DNA of 64,000 bases from Pseudideonella sakaiensis (GCF_001293525.1 NZ_BBYR01000024.1:27839-91838); one strand, 5' to 3'. Positions 18,699-30,287 are shown, numbered from the stretch's first letter. Notes: generated from the letters alone by a model not told the origin. Made by a program: numbers and translations.

Positions 18699-19220
18699 AT
18701 GGCGATCGACAGCGACGACTTCGAACTCCTCGGCGTGCCGCGGCGATTCGCGCAGGACCGCGCGCAGCTGGACGAGCGCTGGCGCCGCCTGCAGGCCCAG
18801 GTGCATCCCGACCGCCACGTCACCGCCGGGGCCGCGGCCCAGCGCGTGGCGATGCAATGGGCCGTGCGCGTCGACGAGGCCTACCGCAGGCTGCGCGATC
18901 CGCTGCGACGCGCGGCCTACCTCTGCGAGCTGCAGGGCGTGCCGATCGACGCCGAGCGCAACACCGCGATGCCGTCCGAGTTCCTGGTCCGGCAGATGGC
19001 CTGGCGCGAGGCGCTCGACGAGGCCGGCCGCGATGCGGCCGCCGTCGCCCGCCTGGCCGACGAGGTCGCGTCGCACCAGCGCGCGGCCTTCGAGCGCCTG
19101 GCCCACACCCTCGACGAGCAGGGCGATGCGGCCGGCGCCGCGGCCCAGGTGCGCGCGCTGATGTTCGTGGAGCGCTTCGCCGACGACGTCGCGGCCCGCC
19201 TGGACGCGCTGGAGACCTAG
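18699..19220 (+). CDS. hscB: Fe-S cluster co-chaperone HscB
   Basis: A J-domain co-chaperone (173 residues) that delivers IscU to HscA and stimulates its ATPase. The J-domain HPD tripeptide is at 36-38 (QVHPDRH). The C-terminal three-helix bundle that binds IscU covers about residues 90-173. The N-terminal [10 protein letters not shown] is typical. It is followed after 13 bases by hscA. Confidence 0.96.
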   Translation: MAIDSDDFELLGVPRRFAQDRAQLDERWRRLQAQVHPDRHVTAGAAAQRVAMQWAVRVDEAYRRLRDPLRRAAYLCELQGVPIDAERNTAMPSEFLVRQMAWREALDEAGRDAAAVARLADEVASHQRAAFERLAHTLDEQGDAAGAAAQVRALMFVERFADDVAARLDALET

Positions 19221-19233
19221 GACAATCCCGGCC

Positions 19234-21090
19234 ATGGCCCTGTTGCAGATCTCCGAACCCGGCGCCTCGCCGGACCCCCACCAGCGCCGCATCGCGGTCG
19301 GCATCGACCTGGGCACGACGCATTCGCTGGTCGCGGCCGTGCGCCACGGCGTCGCCGAGTGCCTGCCCGATGCGGCGGGCCGCGTCATCCTGCCCTCGGC
19401 GGTGCGCTACCTCGCGGGCGGCCGGCGCCAGATCGGCCACGACGCGCTGGCCGCGGCGGCGCTGGATCCGCGCAACACCATCGTCTCGGTCAAGCGCTTC
19501 ATGGGCCGGGCGCGGGCGGACGTCGCCGATGCCGGCAAGCTGCCCTACGAGTTCGCCGACGGCGCCGGCATGCTGAAGCTGCGCACGGTGGAAGGCGACA
19601 AGTCGCCGGTCGAGGTCTCGGCCGAGATCCTGGCCACGCTGCGCCAGCGCGCCGAGGACAGCTTCGACGACGAGCTCTACGGTGCCGTCGTCACCGTGCC
19701 GGCCTACTTCGACGATGCCCAGCGGCAGGCCACCAAGGATGCGGCGGAACTGGCCGGCCTGAACGTGCTGCGCCTGCTCAACGAGCCGACGGCTGCCGCC
19801 ATCGCCTACGGGCTGGACCATGGCGCCGAAGGCCTCTACCTCGTCTACGACCTCGGCGGCGGCACCTTCGACGTGTCGCTGCTGCGGCTGTCGCGCGGCG
19901 TCTTCGAGGTGGTCGCCACCGGTGGCGACAGCGCGCTCGGCGGCGACGACTTCGACCGGCTGCTGGCCGACGCGGCACTGGCCCAGGCGGGCCTGGAGGC
20001 GGTGTCGCCGCAGGACAAGCGCGCGGTGCTGGTGGCCGCCCGGGCGGCGAAGGAGAAGCTGTCCACGGCCGACCAGGCGACGCTGGCCTGCCCGCTGTCG
20101 GCCGGCGAGCTGGACGTGCGCATCGGCCGCGCGCAGTTCGAGGCCCTGGCGCGCCCGCTGCTGGACCGCACCGCGCAGGCGCTGCGCAAGGTGCTGCGCG
20201 ATGCGCGCCTGCAGCGCGACGAGGTGCAGGGCGTGGTGCTGGTCGGCGGCGCCACCCGCATGCCGATGGTGCGCGAGCTGCTGGAGGCCCAGTTCGGCCG
20301 GCCGCCGCTGACCGACCTGAACCCCGACGAGGTGGTCGCGCTTGGCGCCGCGATCCAGGCCAACGCGCTGGCCGGGCAGGGCGGCGGCGACGAGCTGCTG
20401 CTGCTGGACGTGATCCCGCTGTCGCTGGGCATCGAGACCATGGGCGGCCTGGTGGAACGCATCGTGCCGCGCAATTCGTCCATTCCCACCAGCCGCGCGC
20501 AGGACTTCACCACCTTCAAGGACGGCCAGACCGCGATGGCCATCCACGTGCTGCAGGGCGAGCGCGAGCAGGTCGAGCACTGCCGCTCGCTGGCGCGCTT
20601 CGAGCTGCGCGGCATCCCGCCGATGGCCGCCGGCGCGGCGCGCATCCGCGTGAGCTTCCAGATCGATGCCGACGGGCTGCTCAGCGTCGGCGCGCGCGAG
20701 CTGGGCTCGGGCGTCGAGGCGCAGGTCGTGGTGAAGCCCAGCTACGGGCTGGCCGACGAGGACGTCGCGCGCATGCTCGCCGAGGGCTTCGGTGCCGCCG
20801 AGGAGGACATGCGCGACCGCCGGCTGCGCGAGGCCCGCGTCGAGGCCGAGCGGCTGCTGCTGGCCACCACGTCCGCGCTGGCCGCCGACGGCGACCTGCT
20901 GGATGCCGCGGCGCGAGCGCGCGTCGATGCGGCGATGCAGGCGGTCGGCGAGGCGCGCGAGGAGGGCGACGCCGCGGCGATCGACGCCGCCGTCGAGGCC
21001 CTGGCCCAGGCCACCGAGGGTTTCGCGGCCGAGCGCATGAACCGCGGCATCCGCCAGGCCCTGGCCGGCCGGCGCGTCGACGAGGTCTGA
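19234..21090 (+). CDS. hscA: Fe-S protein assembly chaperone HscA
   Basis: An Hsp70-family ATPase of 618 residues that releases the cluster from IscU by binding its LPPVK motif. ATPase signatures are visible: [15 protein letters not shown] near residue 25, [34 protein letters not shown] and [17 protein letters not shown]. The substrate-binding domain begins near residue 390 ([17 protein letters not shown]). It lies between hscB and fdx in one operon. Confidence 0.98.
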   Translation: MALLQISEPGASPDPHQRRIAVGIDLGTTHSLVAAVRHGVAECLPDAAGRVILPSAVRYLAGGRRQIGHDALAAAALDPRNTIVSVKRFMGRARADVADAGKLPYEFADGAGMLKLRTVEGDKSPVEVSAEILATLRQRAEDSFDDELYGAVVTVPAYFDDAQRQATKDAAELAGLNVLRLLNEPTAAAIAYGLDHGAEGLYLVYDLGGGTFDVSLLRLSRGVFEVVATGGDSALGGDDFDRLLADAALAQAGLEAVSPQDKRAVLVAARAAKEKLSTADQATLACPLSAGELDVRIGRAQFEALARPLLDRTAQALRKVLRDARLQRDEVQGVVLVGGATRMPMVRELLEAQFGRPPLTDLNPDEVVALGAAIQANALAGQGGGDELLLLDVIPLSLGIETMGGLVERIVPRNSSIPTSRAQDFTTFKDGQTAMAIHVLQGEREQVEHCRSLARFELRGIPPMAAGAARIRVSFQIDADGLLSVGARELGSGVEAQVVVKPSYGLADEDVARMLAEGFGAAEEDMRDRRLREARVEAERLLLATTSALAADGDLLDAAARARVDAAMQAVGEAREEGDAAAIDAAVEALAQATEGFAAERMNRGIRQALAGRRVDEV

Positions 21091-21100
21091 ACCCCGCACC

Positions 21101-21439
21101 ATGCCCACGATCAAGATCCTTCCCCATCCCGAGTACTGCCCCGAGGGCCGGCAGATCGAGTCGCCGGCCGGCACCTCGGTCTGCGAGGCCCTGCTGGAGC
21201 ACGGCATCCCGATCGAGCACGCCTGCGAGATGAGCTGCGCCTGCACCACCTGCCACGTCATCGTGCGCGAGGGCTACGCGTCGCTCGGCCAGATGGACGA
21301 GACCGAGGAGGACCTGCTCGACCGCGCGTGGGGCCTCGAGCCGGACTCGCGTCTGTCGTGCCAGGCCATCCTCGCCGCGCGCGACATCACCATCGAGATC
21401 CCGCGCTACACCATCAACCACGCCAAGGAACGGCATTGA
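21101..21439 (+). CDS. fdx: ISC system [2Fe-2S] ferredoxin
   Basis: A 112-residue adrenodoxin-type ferredoxin that supplies electrons for cluster assembly on IscU. Cluster ligands are Cys42, Cys48, Cys51 and Cys87 ([13 protein letters not shown], then LSCQAI), with the extra Cys46 also found in E. coli Fdx at the same position. It starts 10 bases after hscA. No iscX follows; the next gene is tsaD. Confidence 0.97.
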   Translation: MPTIKILPHPEYCPEGRQIESPAGTSVCEALLEHGIPIEHACEMSCACTTCHVIVREGYASLGQMDETEEDLLDRAWGLEPDSRLSCQAILAARDITIEIPRYTINHAKERH

Positions 21440-21491
21440 ACGCTTCCCCGCGCGCCGGCCGGCGGCCGCGCGGCCCGGGCGGGGCGCGGTG

Positions 21492-22538
21492 ATGCAGGTC
21501 CTGGGCATCGAATCCTCCTGCGACGAGACCGGCGTGGCGCTGGTGGACGCGCCCGCGGACCCGGCCCGCGTGCCGCGCCTGCTCGCGCAGGCGCTGCACA
21601 GCCAGATCGACATGCACCAGGCCTATGGCGGCGTGGTTCCGGAACTGGCCTCGCGCGACCACATCCGCCGCGTGCTGCCGCTCGCGCGGCACGTGCTCGA
21701 GGCCGCCGGCGTGGCCCGCGAGGGCATCGGCCTGGTGGCCTACACCCGCGGCCCGGGCCTCGCGGGTGCGCTGCTGGTCGGCGCCGGGGTGGCGGCCGCG
21801 CTCGCGACCGCGCTGCAGCGGCCGCTGGTCGGCGTGCACCACCTCGAGGGCCACCTGCTGTCGCCCTTCCTGTCGGCCGATCCGCCCGCCTTTCCCTTCG
21901 TCGCGCTGCTGGTCTCGGGCGGCCATACCCAGCTGATGCGGGTCGACGACGTCGGCGCCTACCGGCTGCTCGGCGAGACCATCGACGACGCGGCCGGCGA
22001 GGCCTTCGACAAGTCGGCCAAGCTGCTCGGCCTGCCCTACCCGGGCGGTCCGGCGCTGGCCCGGCTGGCCGAGTCCGGCGACCCGGCGGCGTTCGCGTTG
22101 CCGCGGCCCCTGCTGCACGACGGATCGCTCGACTTCTCCTTCGCGGGCCTGAAGACCGCGGTGCGCACGCAGGTGCAGCGGCTCGGCGACGCCCTCGACG
22201 AGGGCCGCCGTGCCGACCTCGCGGCGGCGACCCAGGAGGCGATCGTCGAGGTGCTGGTGCGCAAGGCGCTGGCGGCCGTCGAGCGCTGCGGGCTCGATCG
22301 GCTGGTCGTTGCCGGCGGCGTCGGTGCGAACCGGCGCCTGCGCGAGCGGCTGGACGACGCGGCCCGCCGGCGCGGGCTGCGCGTGCACTACCCCGAGCTG
22401 GCGCTGTGCACCGACAACGGCGCGATGATCGCGCTGGCGGCCGCGATGCGCTGGCAGCGGGGCCGCGCCGCGCCGCAGGATCGCCCGCGCTTCGACGTGC
22501 TGCCGCGCTGGCCGCTGGCCGAGGTCGGCGGGGGCTGA
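21492..22538 (+). CDS. tsaD: tRNA N6-threonylcarbamoyladenosine transferase TsaD
   Basis: Transfers the threonylcarbamoyl group to A37 of ANN-decoding tRNAs, with TsaB and TsaE. Length 348 residues. The N-terminal [15 protein letters not shown] is diagnostic, and the metal ligands His117 and His121 are in [10 protein letters not shown]. The later [10 protein letters not shown] and [16 protein letters not shown] blocks are also family signatures. The ATG at 21492 is used; a GTG one codon earlier is possible. It follows fdx with a 52-bp gap and may be transcribed with the isc genes. Confidence 0.97.
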   Translation: MQVLGIESSCDETGVALVDAPADPARVPRLLAQALHSQIDMHQAYGGVVPELASRDHIRRVLPLARHVLEAAGVAREGIGLVAYTRGPGLAGALLVGAGVAAALATALQRPLVGVHHLEGHLLSPFLSADPPAFPFVALLVSGGHTQLMRVDDVGAYRLLGETIDDAAGEAFDKSAKLLGLPYPGGPALARLAESGDPAAFALPRPLLHDGSLDFSFAGLKTAVRTQVQRLGDALDEGRRADLAAATQEAIVEVLVRKALAAVERCGLDRLVVAGGVGANRRLRERLDDAARRRGLRVHYPELALCTDNGAMIALAAAMRWQRGRAAPQDRPRFDVLPRWPLAEVGGG

Positions 22539-22566
22539 GCTCCGTCGTCGTGCCGACGCGCCTCCG

Positions 22567-22572
22567 TAGAAT
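22567..22572 (+). promoter_or_regulatory. -10 box candidate before the binding-protein gene
   Basis: TAGAAT in the 85-bp gap after tsaD, 51 bases before the TTG start of the next gene. No -35 consensus is visible, so this rests only on the AT-rich hexamer in a GC-rich setting. Confidence 0.3.
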
Positions 22573-22623
22573 CCCGCGGGCTCGGCGCGACCCGCGCGCC
22601 GTACCGCCCAGGAGCTTCTCCGA

Positions 22624-23997
22624 TTGCAGACTGACCGGACCCTGCCGGCAGGCGTCGCCGCCTCGCCGCTGCGATCGCCGCGGCCCCGCCGCGACCTGTT
22701 CGTCGCCCTCGCGCTCGCCGTCGGACTGGCCGCCGTGTGGCCGGCATGCGCGCAGCCCGCCCCGCCGGCGCCCGCACCGGCCGCCGCGCCGATCCGCATC
22801 GCGCTGATCGAGGGCCTGTCGGGCAGCTTCGCCAATGCCGGCGAGGCGGTGTACCGCAACCTGCTGCTCGCGGTGGAGCGCGTCAACGCGCGCGGCGGCG
22901 TGCGCCTGCGCGACGGCGCGCGGCCGCTGCAGCTGCTGCGCTACGACAGCAAGGGCACGACCGAGGAGGCGATCGCGATGCTGCGCGCCGCGCTCGATGC
23001 CGGCGCCGGCGTGGTGATGCAGGGCAACAGCTCCTCGGCCGCGGCGGCGCTGGTCGATGCGCTGAACAAGCACAACGAGCGCGAGCCGCAGCGCCAGGCG
23101 ATCTTCCTGAACTATTCCGCCGTCGATCCGGCGCTGACCAACGAGAAGTGCAGCTTCTGGCACTTCCGCTTCGACGCGCACGCGGACATGCGCCTGGCCG
23201 CGCTGACCGAGGTGCTGCGCCGCGATGCCGCGGTGCGCCGCATCTACCTGATCGGCCAGGACTACAGCTTCGGCCAGTACGTGCTCAAGCGCGGCCGCGA
23301 GATGCTGCGCGAGAAGCGGCCCGACATCGAGGTGGTGGGCGACGAGCTGCACCCCATGGGCCGCGTGAAGGACTTCGCGCCCTATGCGGCGAAGATCAAG
23401 GCCAGCGGCGCCCAGGCGGTGCTGACCGGCAACTGGGGCAACGACCTGACGCTGCTGGTGAAGGCGGCCCGCGAGGCCGGCGTCGACGCGCGCTTCTACA
23501 CCTTCTACGGCAATGGCCTGGGCGCGCCGGCCGCGATCGGCGAGGCCGGGGTGGGGCGGGTGCTGGCGGTCGCGGAGTGGCATCCGAACCTCGGCACGCC
23601 GGCCTCCGACGCCTTCTACGACGCCTTCCGCCAGCGCTTCCCGAAGCCGCAGGACGACTACGTGCACGCGCGCATGCATGCGATGGTGGAGTTGCTCGCC
23701 GGCGCCATCGAGCGGGCGAACAGCACCCAGGCGGCGGCGGTGGCGCTCGCGCTCGAAGGCGCCAGCCTGGCCGGCACGCCGCTGGCCGAGTTCCACCAGG
23801 GCACGCTGCGCGCATCCGACCACCAGTTCATCCAGCCGCTGGTGGTCAGCGAGATGCAGCGCGTCGGCACGCCCGGCGTGCGCTTCGACAACGAAGGCTC
23901 CGGCTACGGCTTCCGCACCGTGCTGCGGCTGCCCCCGGCGCAGACGGAGCTGCCGACCACCTGCCGCATGAGCCGTCCGTCCCCGGAGCGCCCCTGA
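22624..23997 (+). CDS. Branched-chain amino acid type ABC transporter substrate-binding protein
   Basis: A 457-residue periplasmic protein of the Leu/Ile/Val-binding type (Peripla_BP_6 fold). The N-terminal 48 residues form a signal peptide (RRDLFVALALAVGLAAVWPA, ending near ACAQP). The mature part begins IRIALIEGLSGSFANAGEAV and contains YDSKGTTEEAIAMLRAAL and MQGNSSSAAAALV. The start is TTG at 22624, supported by AGGAG nine bases upstream and by the lack of a better in-frame codon. No permease or ATPase genes are adjacent, so it must use a transporter encoded elsewhere or act as a sensor. It overlaps the aminotransferase gene (ATGA). Confidence 0.85.
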   Translation: MQTDRTLPAGVAASPLRSPRPRRDLFVALALAVGLAAVWPACAQPAPPAPAPAAAPIRIALIEGLSGSFANAGEAVYRNLLLAVERVNARGGVRLRDGARPLQLLRYDSKGTTEEAIAMLRAALDAGAGVVMQGNSSSAAAALVDALNKHNEREPQRQAIFLNYSAVDPALTNEKCSFWHFRFDAHADMRLAALTEVLRRDAAVRRIYLIGQDYSFGQYVLKRGREMLREKRPDIEVVGDELHPMGRVKDFAPYAAKIKASGAQAVLTGNWGNDLTLLVKAAREAGVDARFYTFYGNGLGAPAAIGEAGVGRVLAVAEWHPNLGTPASDAFYDAFRQRFPKPQDDYVHARMHAMVELLAGAIERANSTQAAAVALALEGASLAGTPLAEFHQGTLRASDHQFIQPLVVSEMQRVGTPGVRFDNEGSGYGFRTVLRLPPAQTELPTTCRMSRPSPERP

Positions 23998-25214
23998 TGA
24001 CCTTCCCCACCCCTGCCCCTGGCCGCGTGCCGCGCGCCCGCGACAGCGTCGAAGGCCTGCCCGGCTCGCGCATCCGCGAGGTGGCGAATGCGGCGCTCGG
24101 CCGCGACGACGTGCTGCCGTTCTGGTTCGGCGAGAGCGACGAGCCGACGCCGGCCCCGGTGCGCGAGGCGGCCGCCGCCTCGCTGGCCGCCGGCGAGACC
24201 TTCTATTCGCACAACCTCGGCCTGCCCGCGTTGCGCGAGGCGATCGCCGCCTACATGGCCGGGCTGCATCCCGCGGTGGGCGCGGAACGCATCGCCGTGA
24301 CCTCCGGCGGCGTGAACGCGCTGATGGTGGCGATGCAGGCGCTGGTCGACCCGGGCGACGAGGTGGTCGCCGTCGTGCCGCTGTGGCCGAACCTGACCGC
24401 GCAGGCGCAGATCCTCGGCGCACGGGTGCGCCGCTTCGCGCTGCGCAGCGACTCCGACCGGCCGCAGGACGGCTGGCGCCTCGACCTCGACGGCCTGCTC
24501 GCGGCGATCACGCCCGCCACGCGCGTGCTGCTGCTGAACGCACCCAACAACCCCACCGGCTGGACGCTGGACGCGCAGCAGCAGGCCGCGCTGCTGGCGC
24601 ACTGCCGCGCCACCGGCACCTGGATCGTCGCCGACGAGGTCTACGAGCGGGTCTACTTCGGCCCGGGTCGCGCGGTCGGCGCACCGGTCGCCGCGCCCAG
24701 CTTCCTGGACCTCGGCGCGCCCGACGACCGGCTCGTCGTCGTCCACAGCTTCTCGAAGAGCTTCCTGATGACCGGCTGGCGCCTGGGCTGGATGGTGCTG
24801 CCGCCCGCGCTGGTGCCGGCCGTCGGCAAGCTGCTGGAGTTCAACACCTCCTGCGCGCCCGTGTTCGTGCAGCGCGCGGGCATCGCGGCGCTCGGGCTGG
24901 GCGAGGCCCTGGTCGCCGAGGTGACCGGGCGGCTGCGCCTGTGCCGGGACACCCTGCTGCCGCTGCTGGCGGCGACGCCGCGGGTGCAGGTGGCCACGCC
25001 GGCCGGCGGCATGTACGCCTTCTTCCGGGTCGACGGCGAAGCGGACTCGCTCGCGCTCGCGAAGCGCCTCGTGGCCGAGGCCGGGCTCGGCCTCGCGCCG
25101 GGCGTGGCCTTCGGCGACGAGGGCGAGGGCTGGCTGCGCTGGTGCTTCGCGTCGCGCGACCCGGCGCGGCTGGAGGAGGGGGTGCGGCGGCTGCGCGCCG
25201 GCCTCGGGCTATAA
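23997..25214 (+). CDS. Class I/II PLP aminotransferase (AspC-like)
   Basis: A 405-residue fold-type I aminotransferase. Motifs are NAPNNPTGW at 181-189, the PLP-contacting Asp213 and Tyr216 (VADEVYERVYFG), and the Schiff-base lysine Lys254 in HSFSKSFLMTGWRLGW. Such enzymes move the amino group between an amino acid and an oxo acid; the exact substrate cannot be told. Its ATG overlaps the binding-protein stop, so import and transamination of an amino acid may be linked. The stop codon TAA lies inside the TATAAT hexamer that may serve rpsO. Confidence 0.88.
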   Translation: MTFPTPAPGRVPRARDSVEGLPGSRIREVANAALGRDDVLPFWFGESDEPTPAPVREAAAASLAAGETFYSHNLGLPALREAIAAYMAGLHPAVGAERIAVTSGGVNALMVAMQALVDPGDEVVAVVPLWPNLTAQAQILGARVRRFALRSDSDRPQDGWRLDLDGLLAAITPATRVLLLNAPNNPTGWTLDAQQQAALLAHCRATGTWIVADEVYERVYFGPGRAVGAPVAAPSFLDLGAPDDRLVVVHSFSKSFLMTGWRLGWMVLPPALVPAVGKLLEFNTSCAPVFVQRAGIAALGLGEALVAEVTGRLRLCRDTLLPLLAATPRVQVATPAGGMYAFFRVDGEADSLALAKRLVAEAGLGLAPGVAFGDEGEGWLRWCFASRDPARLEEGVRRLRAGLGL

Positions 25215-25215
25215 T
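25210..25215 (+). promoter_or_regulatory. Perfect -10 box TATAAT, candidate rpsO promoter
   Basis: TATAAT overlaps the stop codon of the aminotransferase gene (its TAA is bases 25212-25214). The predicted transcript would have a leader of about 195 bases before rpsO. No good -35 hexamer is seen at 16-18 bases upstream. Confidence 0.5.
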
Positions 25216-25336
25216 CGACAGGCTTTGCGCAAGGCGGGCGCCGTCAGGGGCCCGGCAGGGCACGTCCGGCGGGTCTTCCGTCGGCGGGGTCGTCGGGCGG
25301 TGGTGAATCGCCCGCCGGGCCTCCTTCCTCGCACGG

Positions 25337-25357
25337 CGCCGGTCGCTTCCACCGGCG
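25337..25357 (+). other. Hairpin in the rpsO leader
   Basis: CGCCGGT (25337-25343) pairs with ACCGGCG (25351-25357) around a 7-base loop, 60 bases before the rpsO start. In E. coli, S15 represses its own translation by binding a pseudoknot in the rpsO leader. This hairpin could have a similar role, but the bases needed for a pseudoknot were not shown here. Confidence 0.3.
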
Positions 25358-25417
25358 TTCGCAAGTCCCACACCGGCCACGGGCGACGCACGCCCACGCC
25401 GGACCACCGGAAACGAC

Positions 25418-25687
25418 ATGACTGCCACCACGGCCGACAAGGCGGAAATCATCAAGGCCCACGCGCGCGGCGCGAACGACACCGGTTCGCCGGAAGTGCA
25501 GGTCGCGCTGCTGACGGCGCGCATCAACGCGCTGACGCCGCACTTCAAGGCGCACCTGAAGGACCACCACGGCCGGCGCGGCCTGCTCAAGCTGGTGAAC
25601 GCCCGCAAGAGCCTGCTGGCCTACCTGAAGTCGCGCGACGCCGAGCGCTACACCGCGCTCATCCAGAAGCTCGGCCTGCGCAAGTAA
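25418..25687 (+). CDS. rpsO: 30S ribosomal protein S15
   Basis: Binds 16S rRNA early in assembly of the 30S platform and helps form bridge B4 to the large subunit. Length 89 residues is standard. The conserved core ([15 protein letters not shown], then [20 protein letters not shown] and [20 protein letters not shown]) is complete. It is followed by a strong terminator and then pnp, the order seen in many Proteobacteria. Confidence 0.99.
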   Translation: MTATTADKAEIIKAHARGANDTGSPEVQVALLTARINALTPHFKAHLKDHHGRRGLLKLVNARKSLLAYLKSRDAERYTALIQKLGLRK

Positions 25688-25705
25688 TCCGCGGCGAACG
25701 ACGAG

Positions 25706-25736
25706 AAGCCTGTCTGGGAACCCAGCACAGGCTTTT
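25706..25736 (+). terminator. Rho-independent terminator after rpsO
   Basis: AAGCCTGT (25706-25713) pairs with ACAGGCTT (25727-25734), and an inner CTGGG/CCCAG stem extends it; a TTTT run follows at 25733-25736. It lies 19 bases after the rpsO stop, so pnp is at least partly separated from rpsO transcription. Confidence 0.85.
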
Positions 25737-25788
25737 CGCGTTTTCCGGCGTCCTTCCCGGGCGCGCGCTCGCTCCGACGACGGTGTGT

Positions 25789-25825
25789 CATTCCACGGGT
25801 GCTCGGCGCGAGCACCGCTGGAATG
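25789..25825 (+). promoter_or_regulatory. Long hairpin in the pnp leader
   Basis: CATTCCA (25789-25795) pairs with TGGAATG (25819-25825), and GGTGCTCG pairs with CGAGCACC around a GCG loop, with one 2x2 internal loop between. It ends 94 bases before pnp. In E. coli a leader stem-loop of pnp is cut by RNase III and then used for PNPase autoregulation; this hairpin is in the matching place. Confidence 0.55.
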
Positions 25826-25919
25826 GCACCGCGCGACGGGCCGGGAGTCCGGGTCACCCCAGAACAGCCCCGCAGGGTCCGTCCGACGACGGCCGCCGGG
25901 GCAACCACCGGAGATCACC

Positions 25920-28040
<2,121 letters not shown>

Positions 28041-28056
28041 CGTGGCGGGCGCGGAC

Positions 28057-29049
28057 ATGCCGATGCAGGCGATCGAGATCAGCGGCTACGGCGGCCCCGA
28101 GGTGCTGCGCCTGTGCGAGCGCGAGCGGCCGGTGGCCGGCGCCGGCGAGGCGCTGATCCGCGTCGCGGCCTCGGGTGTCAACCGCCCGGACGTGCTGCAG
28201 CGCAAGGGCCATTACCCGGTGCCCCCCGGCGCGTCGGACCTGCCGGGCCTCGAGGTGGCCGGCGTGATCGAGTCCGGCGACGCGGCGGCGCTGGCGGCTG
28301 CCGGCCTCGCGGTCGGCGACCGCGTCTGCGCGCTGGTCGCCGGCGGCGGCTATGCGCAGTGGTGCGTGGCGCCGGTCGGCCAGTGCCTGCCGGTGCCGGC
28401 CGGGCTGGACGACGTCGCCGCCGCGAGCCTGCCGGAGACCTTCTTCACCGTCTGGTCGAACGTGTTCGACCGCGCGCAGCTGCAGGCCGGCGAAACCCTG
28501 CTGGTGCAGGGCGGCAGCAGCGGCATCGGCGTGACCGCGATCCAGGTCGCGAAGGCGGCGGGCGCGACGGTGCTGGTGACGGTCGGCTCGGACGACAAGG
28601 CCGAGGCCTGCCGCGCGCTCGGCGCGGACCATGCGATCAACTACCGCCGCCAGGACTTCGCCGAGGAGGCGCGCCGCCTCACGCAGGGCCGCGGCGTGGA
28701 CGTCATCCTCGACATGGTCGCCGGCGACTACGTCGCGCGCGAGATCGGCTGCCTGGCCGACGACGGCCGGCTGGTCATCATCGCGGTGCAGGGCGGCGTG
28801 CAGTCCGGCTTCGATGCCGGGCAGGTGCTGCGCCGGCGCCTCACGATCACCGGCTCGACGCTGCGGCCGCGGCCGGTGGCCTTCAAGGCGGCGATCGCCG
28901 CCGCGCTGCGCGAGCGCGTCTGGCCCTGGCTGGCCGAGGGGCGCATCCGACCGGTGATCTACCGCAGCTTCCCGGCCGCCGCGGCGGCCGAGGCGCATGC
29001 GCTGATGGAATCGAACGCGCACATCGGAAAGATCGTACTGACATGGTGA
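28057..29049 (+). CDS. NAD(P)H quinone oxidoreductase, zinc-independent MDR (PIG3-like)
   Basis: A 330-residue medium-chain dehydrogenase/reductase of the quinone oxidoreductase type. The N-terminal GroES-like half (EISGYGGPEVLRLCERERPV, then SGVNRPDVLQRKGHYP) resembles PIG3/TP53I3. The Rossmann motif LVQGGSSGIGVTAIQVAK is about residue 145. It lacks the zinc ligands of alcohol dehydrogenases. The start is uncertain: ATG 28057 is used, but GTG 28042 and ATG 28063 are also in frame. Its stop overlaps the tpiA start by seven bases, so it is transcribed with pnp and tpiA. Confidence 0.9.
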   Translation: MPMQAIEISGYGGPEVLRLCERERPVAGAGEALIRVAASGVNRPDVLQRKGHYPVPPGASDLPGLEVAGVIESGDAAALAAAGLAVGDRVCALVAGGGYAQWCVAPVGQCLPVPAGLDDVAAASLPETFFTVWSNVFDRAQLQAGETLLVQGGSSGIGVTAIQVAKAAGATVLVTVGSDDKAEACRALGADHAINYRRQDFAEEARRLTQGRGVDVILDMVAGDYVAREIGCLADDGRLVIIAVQGGVQSGFDAGQVLRRRLTITGSTLRPRPVAFKAAIAAALRERVWPWLAEGRIRPVIYRSFPAAAAAEAHALMESNAHIGKIVLTW

Positions 29050-29798
29050 CGACGACGGGGCGGATCCGGCGGGTGATCGGCAACTGGAAGCTGCACGGCA
29101 ATCGGGTGGAGAACGCCGAGCGCCTGGCTGCGCTGAAGGAGGCCGGGCCCTGGCAGGCCGAGGTGGCCGTGTGCGTGCCTTTCCCGTACATCCCCGAGGT
29201 GGCGCTGGCGCTGCAGGGCAGCCGCATCGCGTGGGGCGCGCAGGACTGCTCGGCGCACGAATCCGGCGCCTACACCGGCGAGGTGGCGGCGCCGATGCTG
29301 GCGGAGTTCGGCTGCCGCTACGTGATCGTCGGCCACTCCGAGCGGCGCGCGCTGCACGGCGAGACCGACCAGCAGGTCGCGGACAAGGCCAAGCGCGCGC
29401 TGGCGCACCACCTGACGCCGATCGTCTGCGTCGGCGAAACGCTTGCCGAACGCGATGCCGGCCAGACCGACGAGGTCGTGAAGCGCCAGCTGTCGGCCGT
29501 GATCCACACGCTGGGCCACTGCATCTCGCAGGTGGTGGTGGCCTACGAGCCGGTCTGGGCGATCGGCACCGGGCGCACCGCGACGCCGGAGCAGGCGCAG
29601 GCGGTGCACGCCCGGCTGCGTCGGCAGCTGCAGGCCGCCACCGAGAAGGCGGACCTGATCAGCCTGCTCTACGGCGGCAGCGTCAAGCCCGACAACGCGG
29701 CGGCGCTGTTCGCGCAGCCCGACATCGACGGGGGCCTGATCGGAGGCGCCTCGCTGAAGGCCGCGGAGTTCGCGGCCATCTGCCGCGCAGCCGCCTGA
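29043..29798 (+). CDS. tpiA: Triose-phosphate isomerase
   Basis: Interconverts dihydroxyacetone phosphate and glyceraldehyde-3-phosphate in glycolysis and gluconeogenesis. A 251-residue TIM barrel with catalytic Lys16 (GNWKLHGN), His98 (VGHSERR) and Glu169 (AYEPVWAIGTG); LLYGGSVKPDN binds phosphate. It overlaps the quinone oxidoreductase gene by seven bases and is followed by secG after 28 bases, a common order in Proteobacteria. Confidence 0.98.
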   Translation: MVTTTGRIRRVIGNWKLHGNRVENAERLAALKEAGPWQAEVAVCVPFPYIPEVALALQGSRIAWGAQDCSAHESGAYTGEVAAPMLAEFGCRYVIVGHSERRALHGETDQQVADKAKRALAHHLTPIVCVGETLAERDAGQTDEVVKRQLSAVIHTLGHCISQVVVAYEPVWAIGTGRTATPEQAQAVHARLRRQLQAATEKADLISLLYGGSVKPDNAAALFAQPDIDGGLIGGASLKAAEFAAICRAAA

Positions 29799-29826
29799 GC
29801 GCGCGCGGTCCTGGGAGAACGAAGCA

Positions 29827-30249
29827 ATGAACTGGATGCTGAACGTGGTGGTGATGGTGCAGATCGTCGCGGCGCTCGTGATGATCGGCCTCGTGCTGGT
29901 GCAGCACGGCAAGGGCGCGGACATGGGGGCGTCCTTCGGCAGCGGGGCCTCCGGCAGCCTGTTCGGCGCCACCGGCAGCGCGAACTTCCTGTCGCGCTCG
30001 ACGGCCGTCTGCGCGACCGTCTTCTTCGCCTGCACGCTGCTGCTGGCCTACCTGTCGAACGACCACCTGTCCCGGCCGGCGGTCGGCGGCAGCGTGCTGG
30101 ACCAGCCGGCCGCGGCGGCCAGCGCCGCCAGCGCACCGCTGCCCAGCGGTGCGGCGCAGATCCCGGGTGCGGCGCCAGCGCCTGCCCCGGCGCCGGCCTC
30201 GGCCGCCGCCCCGGCGCCGCTGCCTGCGCCGGCCTCCGCGCCGCGCTGA
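29827..30249 (+). CDS. secG: Preprotein translocase subunit SecG
   Basis: A small inner-membrane subunit of the SecYEG channel. Two membrane helices are seen at about residues 5-24 and 57-76, joined by the conserved GADMGASFGSGASGSLFG loop. The total of 140 residues is longer than E. coli SecG (110) because of a C-terminal tail rich in Ala and Pro from residue 90 on. It precedes tRNA-Leu and the nuo operon. Confidence 0.95.
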   Translation: MNWMLNVVVMVQIVAALVMIGLVLVQHGKGADMGASFGSGASGSLFGATGSANFLSRSTAVCATVFFACTLLLAYLSNDHLSRPAVGGSVLDQPAAAASAASAPLPSGAAQIPGAAPAPAPAPASAAAPAPLPAPASAPR

Positions 30250-30259
30250 CGCGGGGCGT

Positions 30260-30287
30260 GCCCGGGGGCGGTTGCAGCGCCCCGGGC
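30260..30287 (+). terminator. GC-rich hairpin after secG, possible terminator
   Basis: GCCCGGGG (30260-30267) pairs with CCCCGGGC (30280-30287) around a 12-base loop, 11 bases after the secG stop. No T run follows, so it may only stabilise the 3' end of the mRNA. Confidence 0.4.

Noticed and set aside
18820..21261. Minus-strand open frame of 813 codons opposite hscA.
   Set aside because: The hscA frame has Hsp70 signatures throughout; the other frame has none.
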